Positions 35,192 through 43,568 of a stretch of 64,000 nt of DNA are shown in pieces. A model generated the notes under the pieces. The model saw only the letters and a list, made by a program, of their open reading frames with translations. It was not told the DNA's origin and ran no database searches. Numbering within the stretch: the first letter of the stretch is position 1; every line of letters begins with the position of its first letter. Position numbers and translations under genes: made by a program. Source of the stretch: Streptomyces griseomycini (GTDB taxonomy: Bacteria > Actinomycetota > Actinomycetes > Streptomycetales > Streptomycetaceae). The stretch covers positions 1-64,000 of the forward strand of contig NZ_JACHJI010000025.1 in assembly GCF_014203535.1 (NCBI RefSeq), in the 5' to 3' direction.

Positions 35192-36640
35192 TTGCCCACG
35201 CCGCCGCGGTCCCCCCGGCCCCGCCCCGCTCCCCGGCACCCCCCGCGCCCGCCCGCGCGCCGCAGGCCGCGGTGGGTCCTGCGGACCGTGACCACGCTGT
35301 CGGTCGTGGTGCTCGCCTCCGCCGGGATCGGGCACGCGGTGCTCAGCGGCCTCGACTCCGACATCGAGCGGGTCGATCCGTTCCGCGACATGAAGAACCG
35401 CCCCGAGGCCGGCGACGGCATGAACATCCTGCTCGTCGGCACCGACGGCCGCGAGAGGATCAGCGCGGAGGAGCGGGAGAAGTACCGGCTCGGCGGGGTG
35501 CCCTGCCACTGCACCGACACGATCATGATCGTGCACATCTCGGAGGACCGGGAGCGGGCCAGCGTGGTCGGCCTGCCCCGCGACTCGTACGCCGAGACAC
35601 CCCCGCACACCGACCGCGTGAGCGGCGAGGAGCACGCAGGACACCCCGTCAAGCTCAACGCGGCCTACGCGGAGGGCGGGCCGCAGCTCACCGTGCGGAC
35701 GGTGGAGAAGATGACCCGGGTGAAGATCGACCACTACCTGGAGGTCGACTTCACCAGTTTCATGAAGACCGTGGACGTGGTCGGCGGCGTCGAGATCTGC
35801 ACCGCCGAGCCGCTGAAGGACAGCCACACCGGCCTCGACCTGCCGGCCGGCCGGCACACCCTGAAGGGCGGACAGGCCCTGCAGTACGTCCGCGCCCGGC
35901 ACGTCGACGGAACCGCCGACCTCGGCCGGATGAAGCGCCAGCAGCGCTTCCTGGCCGCGCTGGTGGACCGGGTCACCTCCTCCGGGGTCCTGCTGAACCC
36001 GATGAGGTTCCGGGACGTGACGCGGGCGGTGCTCGGCTCGGTCCGCGCGGACGAGGGCTTCGGCACCGACGAGCTGCTGGACCTCGGGCGGGCGATGCGC
36101 GACTTCTCGCCCTCCTCCTCCGAGTTCACGGCGGTGCCGGTCATGAAGACGGGGTACGCCGTGAAGGGCGTCGGCTCCACGCTGAAGTGGGACGCCGAGA
36201 AGGCCGAGCACCTCTTCGAGGCTATCCGCCGGGACCGGCCGCTCTCCGTGCGCCGCACGCGCGACGCGGCACTGCGCGTGCCGGTGGACCCCCGGCGGAT
36301 CCGGGTCCAGGTCGAGAACGGCACCCGGACCACGGGCCTGGGCCGGCGGGTGGACGCGGCACTTGCCTCGACCGGTTTCGCCACCACCCGCACCCCGGTC
36401 AACGCGGCGGAGCAGGACGTGCGGCGGACGATCGTCGCCTACGACCCCCGCTGGGACCGCTCCGCGAAGTCCCTGGCGGCGGCCCTGCCGGGCAGCGAGC
36501 TGCGCGCGGTGAAGGGGCAGGGCGCCACGCTGAGGGTGATCGCGGGGGCCGACTTCGAGAAGGTCCGCAAGGTCCGGGCGGCGGACCCGGGGCAGGGCGA
36601 GTTCGGGGTGGTGCGGGGCGACGAGGTGGGATGCTCCTGA
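35192..36640 (+). CDS. LCP family protein 5 with LytR_C domain
   Basis: A 482-residue LCP protein with a short Pro/Arg-rich cytoplasmic start, a membrane helix at about 36-56 (VTTLSVVVLASAGIGHAVL) and the LCP domain (ILLVGTDGRERISAEE, CHCTDTIMIVHISEDRER, GLPRDSYAETP, KLNAAYAEGGPQLTVRTVE, GGQALQYVRARHVDG). A LytR_C domain starts near 368 (RIRVQVENGTRTTGLG). The start is TTG at 35192 with GGAGG eight bases upstream; there is no ATG or GTG near enough that would keep a sensible N-terminus. It is divergent from the glycosyltransferase gene. Confidence 0.9.
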   Translation: MPTPPRSPRPRPAPRHPPRPPARRRPRWVLRTVTTLSVVVLASAGIGHAVLSGLDSDIERVDPFRDMKNRPEAGDGMNILLVGTDGRERISAEEREKYRLGGVPCHCTDTIMIVHISEDRERASVVGLPRDSYAETPPHTDRVSGEEHAGHPVKLNAAYAEGGPQLTVRTVEKMTRVKIDHYLEVDFTSFMKTVDVVGGVEICTAEPLKDSHTGLDLPAGRHTLKGGQALQYVRARHVDGTADLGRMKRQQRFLAALVDRVTSSGVLLNPMRFRDVTRAVLGSVRADEGFGTDELLDLGRAMRDFSPSSSEFTAVPVMKTGYAVKGVGSTLKWDAEKAEHLFEAIRRDRPLSVRRTRDAALRVPVDPRRIRVQVENGTRTTGLGRRVDAALASTGFATTRTPVNAAEQDVRRTIVAYDPRWDRSAKSLAAALPGSELRAVKGQGATLRVIAGADFEKVRKVRAADPGQGEFGVVRGDEVGCS

Positions 36641-36733
36641 CGCCGCCGCCCCGCGCCTCTCCGGCCGCTCGGCCCTGTCGGCCCCTCGGGCCTCTTCTCC
36701 GGCCTCTCCCCGGGTCCCTTCCCGGGCCTCTTC

Positions 36734-37291
36734 TCAGTCCTCGTAGCCCTCGGCCGCCCGCTTCTCCCGCAGTTCCATGATCGCCCGGCGGCGGGCCAGG
36801 CGGTGGGTGCGGCGGATCTGGGCCTCCTGGTAGCGGCGCTTGTCCTGCTCGGTCTCCGGTATCACCGGCGGCACCCGGCGCGGCTTGCCGTCGGCGTCGA
36901 CGGCCGCGAAGACGAGGTACGCCGAACCGACCTGGGTGGGCGGGGCGGACTCGTTCCAGCGCTCGGCCAGCACCCGCACGCCCACCTCCATGGAGGTCCG
37001 GCCGGTCCAGTTGACCTGGGCCTTCACATGGACCAGGTCACCGACGCGGACCGGCTCGAGGAAGGCCATCTCGTCCATGGACGCGGTGACGGCGGGTCCT
37101 CCGGAGTGCCGTCCGGCGACGGCTCCCGCCGCGTCGTCGACGAGTTTCATGATCACCCCACCGTGCACCGTGCCCAGGAGGTTGGTGTCGTTGTGGGTCA
37201 TGATGTGGCTGAGGGTCGTGCGGGACGCCGCGACGGGCTTGCCCGGGATGTCCGGACCCTCCGTCTGCGCGGCCGTGGCCTGGTCTGTCAT
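36734..37291 (-). CDS. Acyl-CoA thioesterase, hotdog fold (YciA/BACH-like)
   Basis: A 185-residue cytosolic thioesterase that would hydrolyse acyl-CoA to free acid and CoA. The hotdog helix segment NDTNLLGTVHGGVIMKLVDD is at about 34-53, with the Asn/Asp and Gly-His-Gly features of the family. FLEPVRVGDLVHVKAQVNWTG follows. The last 40 residues form a basic helical tail (RRYQEAQIRRTHRLARRRAI). The ATG at 37289-37291 was preferred to an upstream reading. It has no evident functional link with the LCP genes on either side. Confidence 0.88.
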   Translation of the reverse strand: MTDQATAAQTEGPDIPGKPVAASRTTLSHIMTHNDTNLLGTVHGGVIMKLVDDAAGAVAGRHSGGPAVTASMDEMAFLEPVRVGDLVHVKAQVNWTGRTSMEVGVRVLAERWNESAPPTQVGSAYLVFAAVDADGKPRRVPPVIPETEQDKRRYQEAQIRRTHRLARRRAIMELREKRAAEGYED

Positions 37292-37410
37292 GACCTCTAC
37301 CCTATGCCGAGCCGACATCCGGGAGATTTGTGTCAGCTTCGCAACAGCGGCGCCCTGATTTTCCGACGACCCTTGTGTGGCGTGGTGTCCGGACCTGCAC
37401 ACTGTTGCGC

Positions 37411-38691
37411 ATGAACGATTGGCCCGAGGCATGGTCCGACGACAACCGCGGCAGCCGCTACGGACGCGGGAGCGCGAACGCACAGCCCGAGAGCGCCCGT
37501 GTCATGCGGCAGGTCCGCCGCGGCCCGGCGGCCCCTGCCGGACAGGGCGCGCACGGCGGGGTCCCGCCCCAGCCGTCGTACGTGGACGGCCGCGGTCACG
37601 GCGGTCCCGACGGTTACGACAGCGGGTACAACACCGGCCAGGTCTACGGCACGCCGAGCGGCGGCGGAGCCGGCCGGGCGGGCGGTTCCGTCGGTCACGC
37701 CCCGCGCCCCGCGCCGGACTGGCGCCGCCGCATCAAGTGGACGGCGATCACCGTGGCGACGGTGCTGGTCGTGACCACCGTCGGCACGTACTTCTGGGCC
37801 GACTCCAAGCTCAACCGCGACGTCGACCTCTCGACGGTCATCGACCGGCCGGAGAAGGGCGAGGGCACCAACTACCTGATCGTCGGCTCCGACAGCCGTG
37901 CCGGGATGTCGGACGAGGACAAGAAGAGGTTGCGCACCGGGTCCGCCGAGGGCAAGCGCACGGACTCGATGATGATCCTGCACACCGGCGACAACGGCCC
38001 GACCCTGATATCGCTGCCCCGTGACTCCAACGTCACGATCCCGGAGTTCAAGGGCTCCGAGTCCGGCAAGACCAGGCCCGCCATGGGCGCGAACAAGCTG
38101 AACGCCGCGTACTCCATCGACGGCCCGACGCTGCTGGTGCGCACGGTGGAGTTCAACACCGGCCTGCACATCGACCACTACGTCGAGATCGGCTTCGCCG
38201 GCTTCGCGAGCATCGTGGACGCGGTCGGCGGCGTGGAGATGGACATCCCGCAGGACATCAAGGACACCAAGTCCGGCGCCGACCTCAAGAAGGGCAGGCA
38301 GACCCTGAACGGCGAGGAGGCCCTCGCCTTCGTCCGCACCCGGTACGCGCTGGCCGGCTCCGACCTGGACCGCACGAAGAACCAGCAGAAGTTCCTCTCC
38401 GCCCTGGCCAACCAGGTGGCCACCCCGGGCACGGTCCTCAACCCCTTCAAGCTCTACCCGACCATGGGCGCGGGCCTGGACGCCCTGGTCGTCGACAAGG
38501 ACATGGGGCTCTTCGACCTGGCCGGGATGTTCTGGGCGATGAAGGGCGTCAGCGGCGGCGAGGGCACGTCGATGAACATGCCGATCGCGGGCAGCGCCGG
38601 CAACGGCAACCTGCAGTGGGACATGCCGAAGGTGAAGGCGCTGGTCGAGCAGCTGAGGAACGACGAGAAGGTCACCGTCCCGGGCGGCTGA
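37411..38691 (+). CDS. LCP family protein 6 (no LytR_C domain)
   Basis: A 426-residue LCP protein. A Gly/Pro/Tyr/Gln-rich N-terminal region (1-105) precedes a membrane helix at about 111-130 (WTAITVATVLVVTTVGTYFW). The LCP domain follows: YLIVGSDSRAGMSDEDKKR, GKRTDSMMILHTG, SLPRDSNVTIPE, NKLNAAYSIDGP, DHYVEIGFAGFASIVDAVGG and LNGEEALAFVRTRYALAGSD. There is no LytR_C domain. It is closer to typical LytR/LcpA proteins than LCP 2 and 3. The ATG at 37411 starts MNDWPEAWSDD; a strong hairpin follows the stop. Confidence 0.92.
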   Translation: MNDWPEAWSDDNRGSRYGRGSANAQPESARVMRQVRRGPAAPAGQGAHGGVPPQPSYVDGRGHGGPDGYDSGYNTGQVYGTPSGGGAGRAGGSVGHAPRPAPDWRRRIKWTAITVATVLVVTTVGTYFWADSKLNRDVDLSTVIDRPEKGEGTNYLIVGSDSRAGMSDEDKKRLRTGSAEGKRTDSMMILHTGDNGPTLISLPRDSNVTIPEFKGSESGKTRPAMGANKLNAAYSIDGPTLLVRTVEFNTGLHIDHYVEIGFAGFASIVDAVGGVEMDIPQDIKDTKSGADLKKGRQTLNGEEALAFVRTRYALAGSDLDRTKNQQKFLSALANQVATPGTVLNPFKLYPTMGAGLDALVVDKDMGLFDLAGMFWAMKGVSGGEGTSMNMPIAGSAGNGNLQWDMPKVKALVEQLRNDEKVTVPGG

Positions 38692-38703
38692 CCCGACGAC
38701 GGA

Positions 38704-38735
38704 CCGAGGGCACCCCGCGAGCGGGGTGCCCTCGG
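38704..38735. terminator. Hairpin terminator between LCP gene 6 and a convergent gene
   Basis: CCGAGGGCACCCC (38704-38716) and GGGGTGCCCTCGG (38723-38735) form a perfect 13-bp stem with a 6-base loop. It lies 12 bases after the LCP stop and 21 bases before the stop of the convergent copper-protein gene. Confidence 0.9.
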
Positions 38736-38756
38736 CCGTGTCGTGTCCGGCGTCCG

Positions 38757-39122
38757 TCACATCGTGGCGCCCGCCATGGAGCGACAGGACTCGGCGCAGC
38801 GGCGACACGCCTCGGCACAGCGCATCATCTGCTCGTCGTCCGGCATGGCCATACACGCCTCGGCGCACATGTCACAGGCCCGCGCGCACATCGCGCACAT
38901 CTCGCCCGCGAGCGGGGAACGGCGCATCATCATGTCGGCGCACATGCGGGTCATCTCCGAGCAGTCCATGAGCGCCCGCATGATCCGCATCTGGGCCTGG
39001 CCGCCCATCTGCAGGCACGAGCTCATGGTCTCCTCGCACACGCTGTGGCAGGACATGCAGGCGTTGACGCAGTCCTGCATCTCCTTGCTCATCGGGGCCG
39101 CGGCGGCAGACTGCTGGGTCAT
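38757..39122 (-). CDS. Four-helix-bundle cysteine-rich copper-storage-like protein
   Basis: A 121-residue protein with 16 Cys and many Met and His residues at helical spacing (for example CVNACMSCHSVC, CAMCARACDMCAEACM, CAEACRRCAESC). This matches the Csp/DUF326 proteins, which pack many Cu(I) ions inside a four-helix bundle. There is no signal peptide, so it is the cytosolic (Csp3-like) kind. GGGAGGAACC directly precedes the ATG at 39120-39122, an excellent ribosome binding site. No copper regulator or pump is adjacent. Confidence 0.9.
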   Translation of the reverse strand: MTQQSAAAAPMSKEMQDCVNACMSCHSVCEETMSSCLQMGGQAQMRIMRALMDCSEMTRMCADMMMRRSPLAGEMCAMCARACDMCAEACMAMPDDEQMMRCAEACRRCAESCRSMAGATM

Positions 39123-39233
39123 GGTTCCTCCCAGGGGGGACGGGGGGGCCGGGGTTCGACCCCCGCCCCTCCGTCCTACGCCCTCCGCCCCATGACCGCC
39201 ACAGGACGGGCGGAACCACCCGAACCGGACCCG

Positions 39234-40391
39234 TTACGGCAGGTTCCTGGCCATCACGATCCGCTGGACCTGGTTCGTGCCTTCGTAGATCTGCGTGATC
39301 TTCGCGTCGCGCATCATGCGCTCGACCGGGTAGTCGCGGGTGTAGCCGTAGCCGCCGAGGAGCTGGACGGCGTCCGTGGTGACCTCCATGGCGACGTCCG
39401 AGGCGAAGCACTTCGCCGCGGCGCCCTGGAAGGTGAGGTCGGCGTCGCCGCGCTCGGACTTCGCCGCGGCGGCGTAGGTCAGCTGGCGGGCGGCCTCGAT
39501 CTTCATGGCCATGTCGGCGAGCATGAACTGGACGCCCTGGAAGTCGGCGATCGGCTTGCCGAACTGCTTGCGCTCCCGGACGTAGCCCTTGGCGTAGTCG
39601 AGGGCCCCCTGGGCGATGCCGAGGGCCTGGGCGGCGATGGTGATGCGGGTGTGGTCCAGGGTCCTCATCGCCGTGGCGAAGCCGGTGCCCTCCTCGCCGA
39701 TCATGCGGTCGGCGGGGATGCGGACGTTGTCGAGGTAGACCTCGCGGGTGGGCGAGCCCTTGATGCCGAGCTTCTTCTCCGGTGCGCCGAAGGAGACGCC
39801 CTCGTCGGACTTCTCGACGACGAAGGCGGAGATGCCCTTGGAGCGCTTGGCCGGGTCGGTGACCGCCATGACCGTGTAGTACTCGGAGACGCCGGCGTTG
39901 GTGATCCAGCGCTTCACGCCGTTGAGGACCCAGTGGTCGCCGTCGCGGACCGCCTTGGTCTTCATGCCGGCCGCGTCCGAGCCGGCGTCCGGCTCGGAGA
40001 GGCAGTACGAGAACATCGCGTCGCCCTTGGCGAGCGGGGCCATGTACTTCTTCTTCAGCTCCTCGGAGCCGGAGAGGAGGACCGGCAGCGAGCCCAGCTT
40101 GTTCACGGCGGGGATGAGGGAGGAGGACGCGCAGGCACGGGCCACCTCCTCGATGACGATGACCGTCGCGAGGGCGTCGGCGCCGGCGCCGCCGTACTCC
40201 TCGGGGACGTGGACGGCGTGCAGGTCGTTCGCGACGAGCGCGTCGAGCGCCTCCTGCGGGAAGCGGGCCTCCTCGTCCACCGCGGCGGCGTACGGCGCGA
40301 TCTTCGCCTCGGCCAGCGAGCGGACGGCGTCGCGGAGCATGTCGTGCTCCTCGGACGGGCGGTACAGGTCGAAGTCAGCCGATCCGGCCAA
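39234..40391 (-). CDS. Acyl-CoA dehydrogenase
   Basis: A 385-residue FAD enzyme of the acyl-CoA dehydrogenase family, which introduces the alpha-beta double bond in beta-oxidation or branched-chain amino-acid breakdown. The FAD/substrate segment YCLSEPDAGSDAAGMKTKA, the RKQFGKPIADFQ segment, LLGGYGYTRDYPVERMMRDA and the C-terminal catalytic Glu in ITQIYEGTNQVQRIV are visible. The start is TTG at 40389-40391, giving the family N-terminus AGSADFDLYRPSEEHD; no suitable ATG is near. A TAAC/GTTA repeat operator lies 40-57 bases upstream. Confidence 0.95.
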   Translation of the reverse strand: MAGSADFDLYRPSEEHDMLRDAVRSLAEAKIAPYAAAVDEEARFPQEALDALVANDLHAVHVPEEYGGAGADALATVIVIEEVARACASSSLIPAVNKLGSLPVLLSGSEELKKKYMAPLAKGDAMFSYCLSEPDAGSDAAGMKTKAVRDGDHWVLNGVKRWITNAGVSEYYTVMAVTDPAKRSKGISAFVVEKSDEGVSFGAPEKKLGIKGSPTREVYLDNVRIPADRMIGEEGTGFATAMRTLDHTRITIAAQALGIAQGALDYAKGYVRERKQFGKPIADFQGVQFMLADMAMKIEAARQLTYAAAAKSERGDADLTFQGAAAKCFASDVAMEVTTDAVQLLGGYGYTRDYPVERMMRDAKITQIYEGTNQVQRIVMARNLP

Positions 40392-40430
40392 GGTCTCTCA
40401 CGCTCCAAAACGCTGCGATGCTGGTCACGC

Positions 40431-40448
40431 TAACTACCGTTAAGTAAC
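40431..40448 (-). promoter_or_regulatory. TAAC/GTTA inverted-repeat candidate operator before the acyl-CoA dehydrogenase gene
   Basis: The plus strand reads TAACTACCGTTAAGTAAC, which contains TAAC-n4-GTTA and the overlapping GTTA-AG-TAAC. It is AT-rich in an otherwise GC-rich region and sits in the short divergent spacer. It looks like the site of a TetR-type fatty-acid-catabolism repressor, but no such gene is in the window. Confidence 0.4.
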
Positions 40449-40583
40449 TCGAATTTTATGCCTTCCTCCACGTTCGCGGATAGGTGAGCTTGACGACAGC
40501 GGCGAGGCCGCCCGGCGGGGGCCGGCCGCGTGCCCCGGTTATGCTCGGGCCCGCACTGCCTGCCGTATACCCCTGGAGCACCC

Positions 40584-41927
40584 ATGGCCCTCAAGATCAC
40601 CGTGATCGGCACCGGTTATCTCGGCGCGACCCACGCGGCGGCCATGGCCGAGCTCGGGTTCGAGGTGCTGGGTCTCGACGTCGTGCCGGAGAAGATCGAC
40701 GTGCTCCGGCGCGGCGAGACCCCCATGTACGAGCCGGGGCTGGACGAGCTGCTGCGCCGGCACGTCGCCGGGATCGAGGGGTCCAGCGGGCGGCTGCGGT
40801 TCACCACGGACTGGGCCGAGCTCGGGGAGTTCGGCGACGTGCACTTCGTGTGCGTGAACACTCCGCAGCGGCACGGCGAGTACGCCTGCGACATGTCGTA
40901 CGTCGACTCCGCGATCGCCTCGCTCGCGCCGCACCTGAAGGGTCCGGCGCTGGTCGTCGGCAAGTCGACGGTGCCCGTCGGCTCGGCCGACCGGCTGGCC
41001 GCCTACCTGGCCGAGCACGCGCCGGCCGGCGAGGACGCCGAGCTGGCCTGGAACCCGGAGTTCCTGCGCGAGGGCTTCGCCGTGCAGGACACGCTGCACC
41101 CGGACCGGATCGTGGTGGGCGTCCGCAGCGAGCGGGCGGAGAAGCTGCTGCGGGAGGTGTACGCCACGCCGATCACGGAGGGCTCCCCGTTCGTGGTGAC
41201 CGACTTCCCGACCGCGGAGCTGGTGAAGACCTCCGCGAACTCCTTCCTGGCCACCAAGATCTCGTTCATCAACGCGATGGCCGAGGTGTGCGAGGCCGCG
41301 GGCGGCGACGTCGCCAAGCTGGCGGAGGCCATCGGGTACGACGACCGGATCGGCAGGAAGTTCCTGCGGGCCGGGATCGGCTTCGGCGGCGGGTGCCTGC
41401 CGAAGGACATCCGGGCGTTCATGGCGCGCGCGGGCGAGCTGGGCGCGGACCAGGCGCTGACGTTCCTGCGGGAGATCGACTCGATCAACATGCGCCAGCG
41501 CGGCCGCATGGTGGAGCTGACCCGGCAGGCGCTGGGCGGCGGGCCGTTCCTGGGCAAGCGGGTGGCGGTGCTCGGCGCGACCTTCAAGCCGGACTCGGAC
41601 GACGTCCGGGACTCGCCGGCGCTGAACGTGGCCGGCCAGATCCACCTCCAGGGCGGCCAGGTCACGGTGTACGACCCGAAGGGCATGGACAACGCCCGCA
41701 GCATCTTCCCGACGCTGGGGTACGCCGACTCGGCGCTCGAGGCGGTGCGGGGCGCGGACGTCGTGCTGCACCTGACGGAGTGGCGGGAGTTCCGCGAGCT
41801 GGACGCGGAGGCGCTGGGCGAGGCGGTGGCCGAGCGGCTGATCCTCGACGGGCGCAACGCGCTCGACCCGGAGGTGTGGCGGCGGGCCGGGTGGCGCTAC
41901 CGCGCGATGGGGCGCCCCACCGCCTGA
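40584..41927 (+). CDS. ugd: UDP-glucose 6-dehydrogenase
   Basis: A 447-residue NAD-dependent enzyme that oxidises UDP-glucose twice to UDP-glucuronate, a precursor of teichuronic-type or other acidic glycans. It shows the N-terminal dinucleotide site VIGTGYLGATHAAAMAELG, KSTVPVGS, WNPEFLREGFA and the catalytic Cys in GIGFGGGCLPKDIRAF (about 268-283). The C-terminal UDP-binding domain begins near 325 (VAVLGATFKPDSDDVRDSP). The ATG at 40584 gives MALKITVIG. It would supply sugar for polymers handled by the LCP and glycosyltransferase genes. Confidence 0.95.
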   Translation: MALKITVIGTGYLGATHAAAMAELGFEVLGLDVVPEKIDVLRRGETPMYEPGLDELLRRHVAGIEGSSGRLRFTTDWAELGEFGDVHFVCVNTPQRHGEYACDMSYVDSAIASLAPHLKGPALVVGKSTVPVGSADRLAAYLAEHAPAGEDAELAWNPEFLREGFAVQDTLHPDRIVVGVRSERAEKLLREVYATPITEGSPFVVTDFPTAELVKTSANSFLATKISFINAMAEVCEAAGGDVAKLAEAIGYDDRIGRKFLRAGIGFGGGCLPKDIRAFMARAGELGADQALTFLREIDSINMRQRGRMVELTRQALGGGPFLGKRVAVLGATFKPDSDDVRDSPALNVAGQIHLQGGQVTVYDPKGMDNARSIFPTLGYADSALEAVRGADVVLHLTEWREFRELDAEALGEAVAERLILDGRNALDPEVWRRAGWRYRAMGRPTA

Positions 41928-41961
41928 CGCGGCGCCCGGCACGGCCGGGGCACGACGGGTG

Positions 41962-42000
41962 ACGCCGGTTCGGCCGAGGCTCAGTCGGCCGAACCGGCGT
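41962..42000 (+). terminator. Hairpin terminator after UDP-glucose dehydrogenase
   Basis: ACGCCGGTTCGGCCGA (41962-41977) and TCGGCCGAACCGGCGT (41985-42000) form a perfect 16-bp stem with loop GGCTCAG. It lies 35 bases after the stop codon. Confidence 0.9.
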
Positions 42001-42128
42001 CCTGCTGCATTCTGCACCATGCGGCACGGGCCCGGGGCGGCTCCCGCCGGACTCCCCCGCCTCTCCGCGCGGCCCTTCCGTGGGGCCTCTCCCCGGGGCC
42101 CTCTTCCGTGGGGGCTCTCCGTGCCCCC

Positions 42129-42635
42129 TCACGCGCCCTTCGCCCGGTAGCGGCGCATCTTGGCGCGGGCCCCGCACACCTGCATCGAGCACCAGCGGCC
42201 GCGTCCGGCGGGGCTGCGGTCGTAGTACGCCCAGTGGCAGTCGGCGGCCTCACAGGCCTTCAGGCGGCTCCAGGTGCCCGCGGTGACCGCTTCCGCCACG
42301 GCCGCGGCGACCCGGGAGAGCAGGGGCCCGTCGTCGACGGGTGCGAGGGCGGCGGAGCCGTCCGCCGGGTCGACGGTGACCACCAGCGGGGCCCCCGCGA
42401 GCAGCTCGCCGAGCGGGGTGACCTCGCGGTGCGGCGGATGGCCGGCGTGGGCGAGCAGGGCCGCGCGCAGCGCCTCGCGCAGGGTGCGGGCGGGCGCGAC
42501 GCCGTCCTCCGTGAGCCCGAAGGGGGCGCGGCCCTCCGGGGTGTCCAGCGCGTCGCGGCCCGACTCGATGTCCAGCGTGTTGACCAGGGCCTGCACCAGG
42601 GCCAGTCCCCCGGGCGGGGCCGATCTCTCGCTCAT
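42129..42635 (-). CDS. CGNR zinc finger / ABATE domain protein
   Basis: A 168-residue putative DNA-binding regulator. The N-terminal ABATE-like stress-sensing region includes ALVQALVNTLDIESGRDALD and the C-terminal CGNR-type zinc finger reads CEAADCHWAYYDRSPAGRGR, then WCSMQVCGARAKMRRYRAK. Cys residues at the CxxxxC and CxxxxC positions bind zinc. The CGNR signature is CGAR here. It is divergent from the first of two VOC-family genes across 127 bases, so it may control them. The ATG is at 42633-42635. Confidence 0.88.
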   Translation of the reverse strand: MSERSAPPGGLALVQALVNTLDIESGRDALDTPEGRAPFGLTEDGVAPARTLREALRAALLAHAGHPPHREVTPLGELLAGAPLVVTVDPADGSAALAPVDDGPLLSRVAAAVAEAVTAGTWSRLKACEAADCHWAYYDRSPAGRGRWCSMQVCGARAKMRRYRAKGA

Positions 42636-42762
42636 GCCTGGACGGTACCTCGCGTTTCCCCTTGCGGCGTTACCCCCGATGCGGCAGCATGCGGTAACGG
42701 TTACCGGTTGCCCGTCTTTGAAGGTAACAACGAAGACGGTGACGACGAACGAGGAGGAAGTC

Positions 42763-43122
42763 ATGCCTGTCGCCAAGGTGGGTGCCGTCGTCCTGGACTG
42801 TCCCGACCCGCGTGCGCTGGCCGGTTTCTACGCCGCGCTGGTGGGCGGCACGGTGGTGGAGGAGGAGGACTGGGTGGACCTGAAGGTGCCCGGCGGTCCG
42901 GTGCTGGCCTTCCAGGCGGCCCCGGGGTACGTGCCGCCGCGGTGGCCGGCCCCCGACCACTCGCAGCAGTTCCACCTGGACCTGACCGTCGAGGACCTGG
43001 ACGCGGCGGAGAAGGAGGTGCTGGCGCTCGGCGCGAAGCCGCTGGACACGGAGGACCGGTCGCGGACCTTCCGGGTTTACGCGGATCCGGCCGGGCACCC
43101 GTTCTGCCTGTGCGCCGGCTGA
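42763..43122 (+). CDS. VOC family (glyoxalase-like) protein 1
   Basis: A 119-residue single-module vicinal-oxygen-chelate protein. VGAVVLDCPDPRALAGFYAA opens the fold and FRVYADPAGHPFCLC closes it. The reaction is unknown; members bind a metal and small metabolites or drugs. GAGGAGGAAG precedes the ATG at 42763. It lies 38 bases upstream of a second, clearly paralogous VOC gene. Confidence 0.9.
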   Translation: MPVAKVGAVVLDCPDPRALAGFYAALVGGTVVEEEDWVDLKVPGGPVLAFQAAPGYVPPRWPAPDHSQQFHLDLTVEDLDAAEKEVLALGAKPLDTEDRSRTFRVYADPAGHPFCLCAG

Positions 43123-43160
43123 TCCGCCCCGCACACCGACCGACACCGTACGGAGGATCC

Positions 43161-43553
43161 ATGGCCCCCGTGGCACGTCTGCGTTCCGTCGTCCTCGACT
43201 GCCCCGAGCCCTATGAGCTGGCCCGTTTCTACGCGGCGGTCGGGGGCGGCGTCCCCGAGGAGGAGGACGCGGACTGGGTGGTGCTCCAGATCCCCGCGGG
43301 ACCGCGGCTGGCCTTCCAGCGGGCCGAGGGGTACGCCCCGCCGGCCTGGCCCCGGGCCGACCACGACTCCCAGCAGTTCCACCTCGACTTCGACGCCGGG
43401 AGCACCTGGGAGGAGGTCGACGAGGCCGAGCAGAAGGTGCTGGCGCTGGGGGCGCGGGTGCTGGACCGGGAGGACTACGAGACGAAGGACTTCCGGGTGT
43501 ACGCCGACCCGGCGGGGCATCCGTTCTGCCTGTGCCGGATCGAGCAGCCCTGA
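43161..43553 (+). CDS. VOC family (glyoxalase-like) protein 2
   Basis: A 130-residue paralogue of the preceding gene, with LRSVVLDCPEPYELARFYAA at the start, HDSQQFHLDFDAG in the middle and FRVYADPAGHPFCLC at the end. It has a slightly longer central loop. GGAGG lies upstream of the ATG at 43161. The pair probably arose by tandem duplication and forms one transcript. The substrate is unknown. Confidence 0.9.
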   Translation: MAPVARLRSVVLDCPEPYELARFYAAVGGGVPEEEDADWVVLQIPAGPRLAFQRAEGYAPPAWPRADHDSQQFHLDFDAGSTWEEVDEAEQKVLALGARVLDREDYETKDFRVYADPAGHPFCLCRIEQP

Positions 43554-43568
43554 CCGTCCGGGGCCCGC

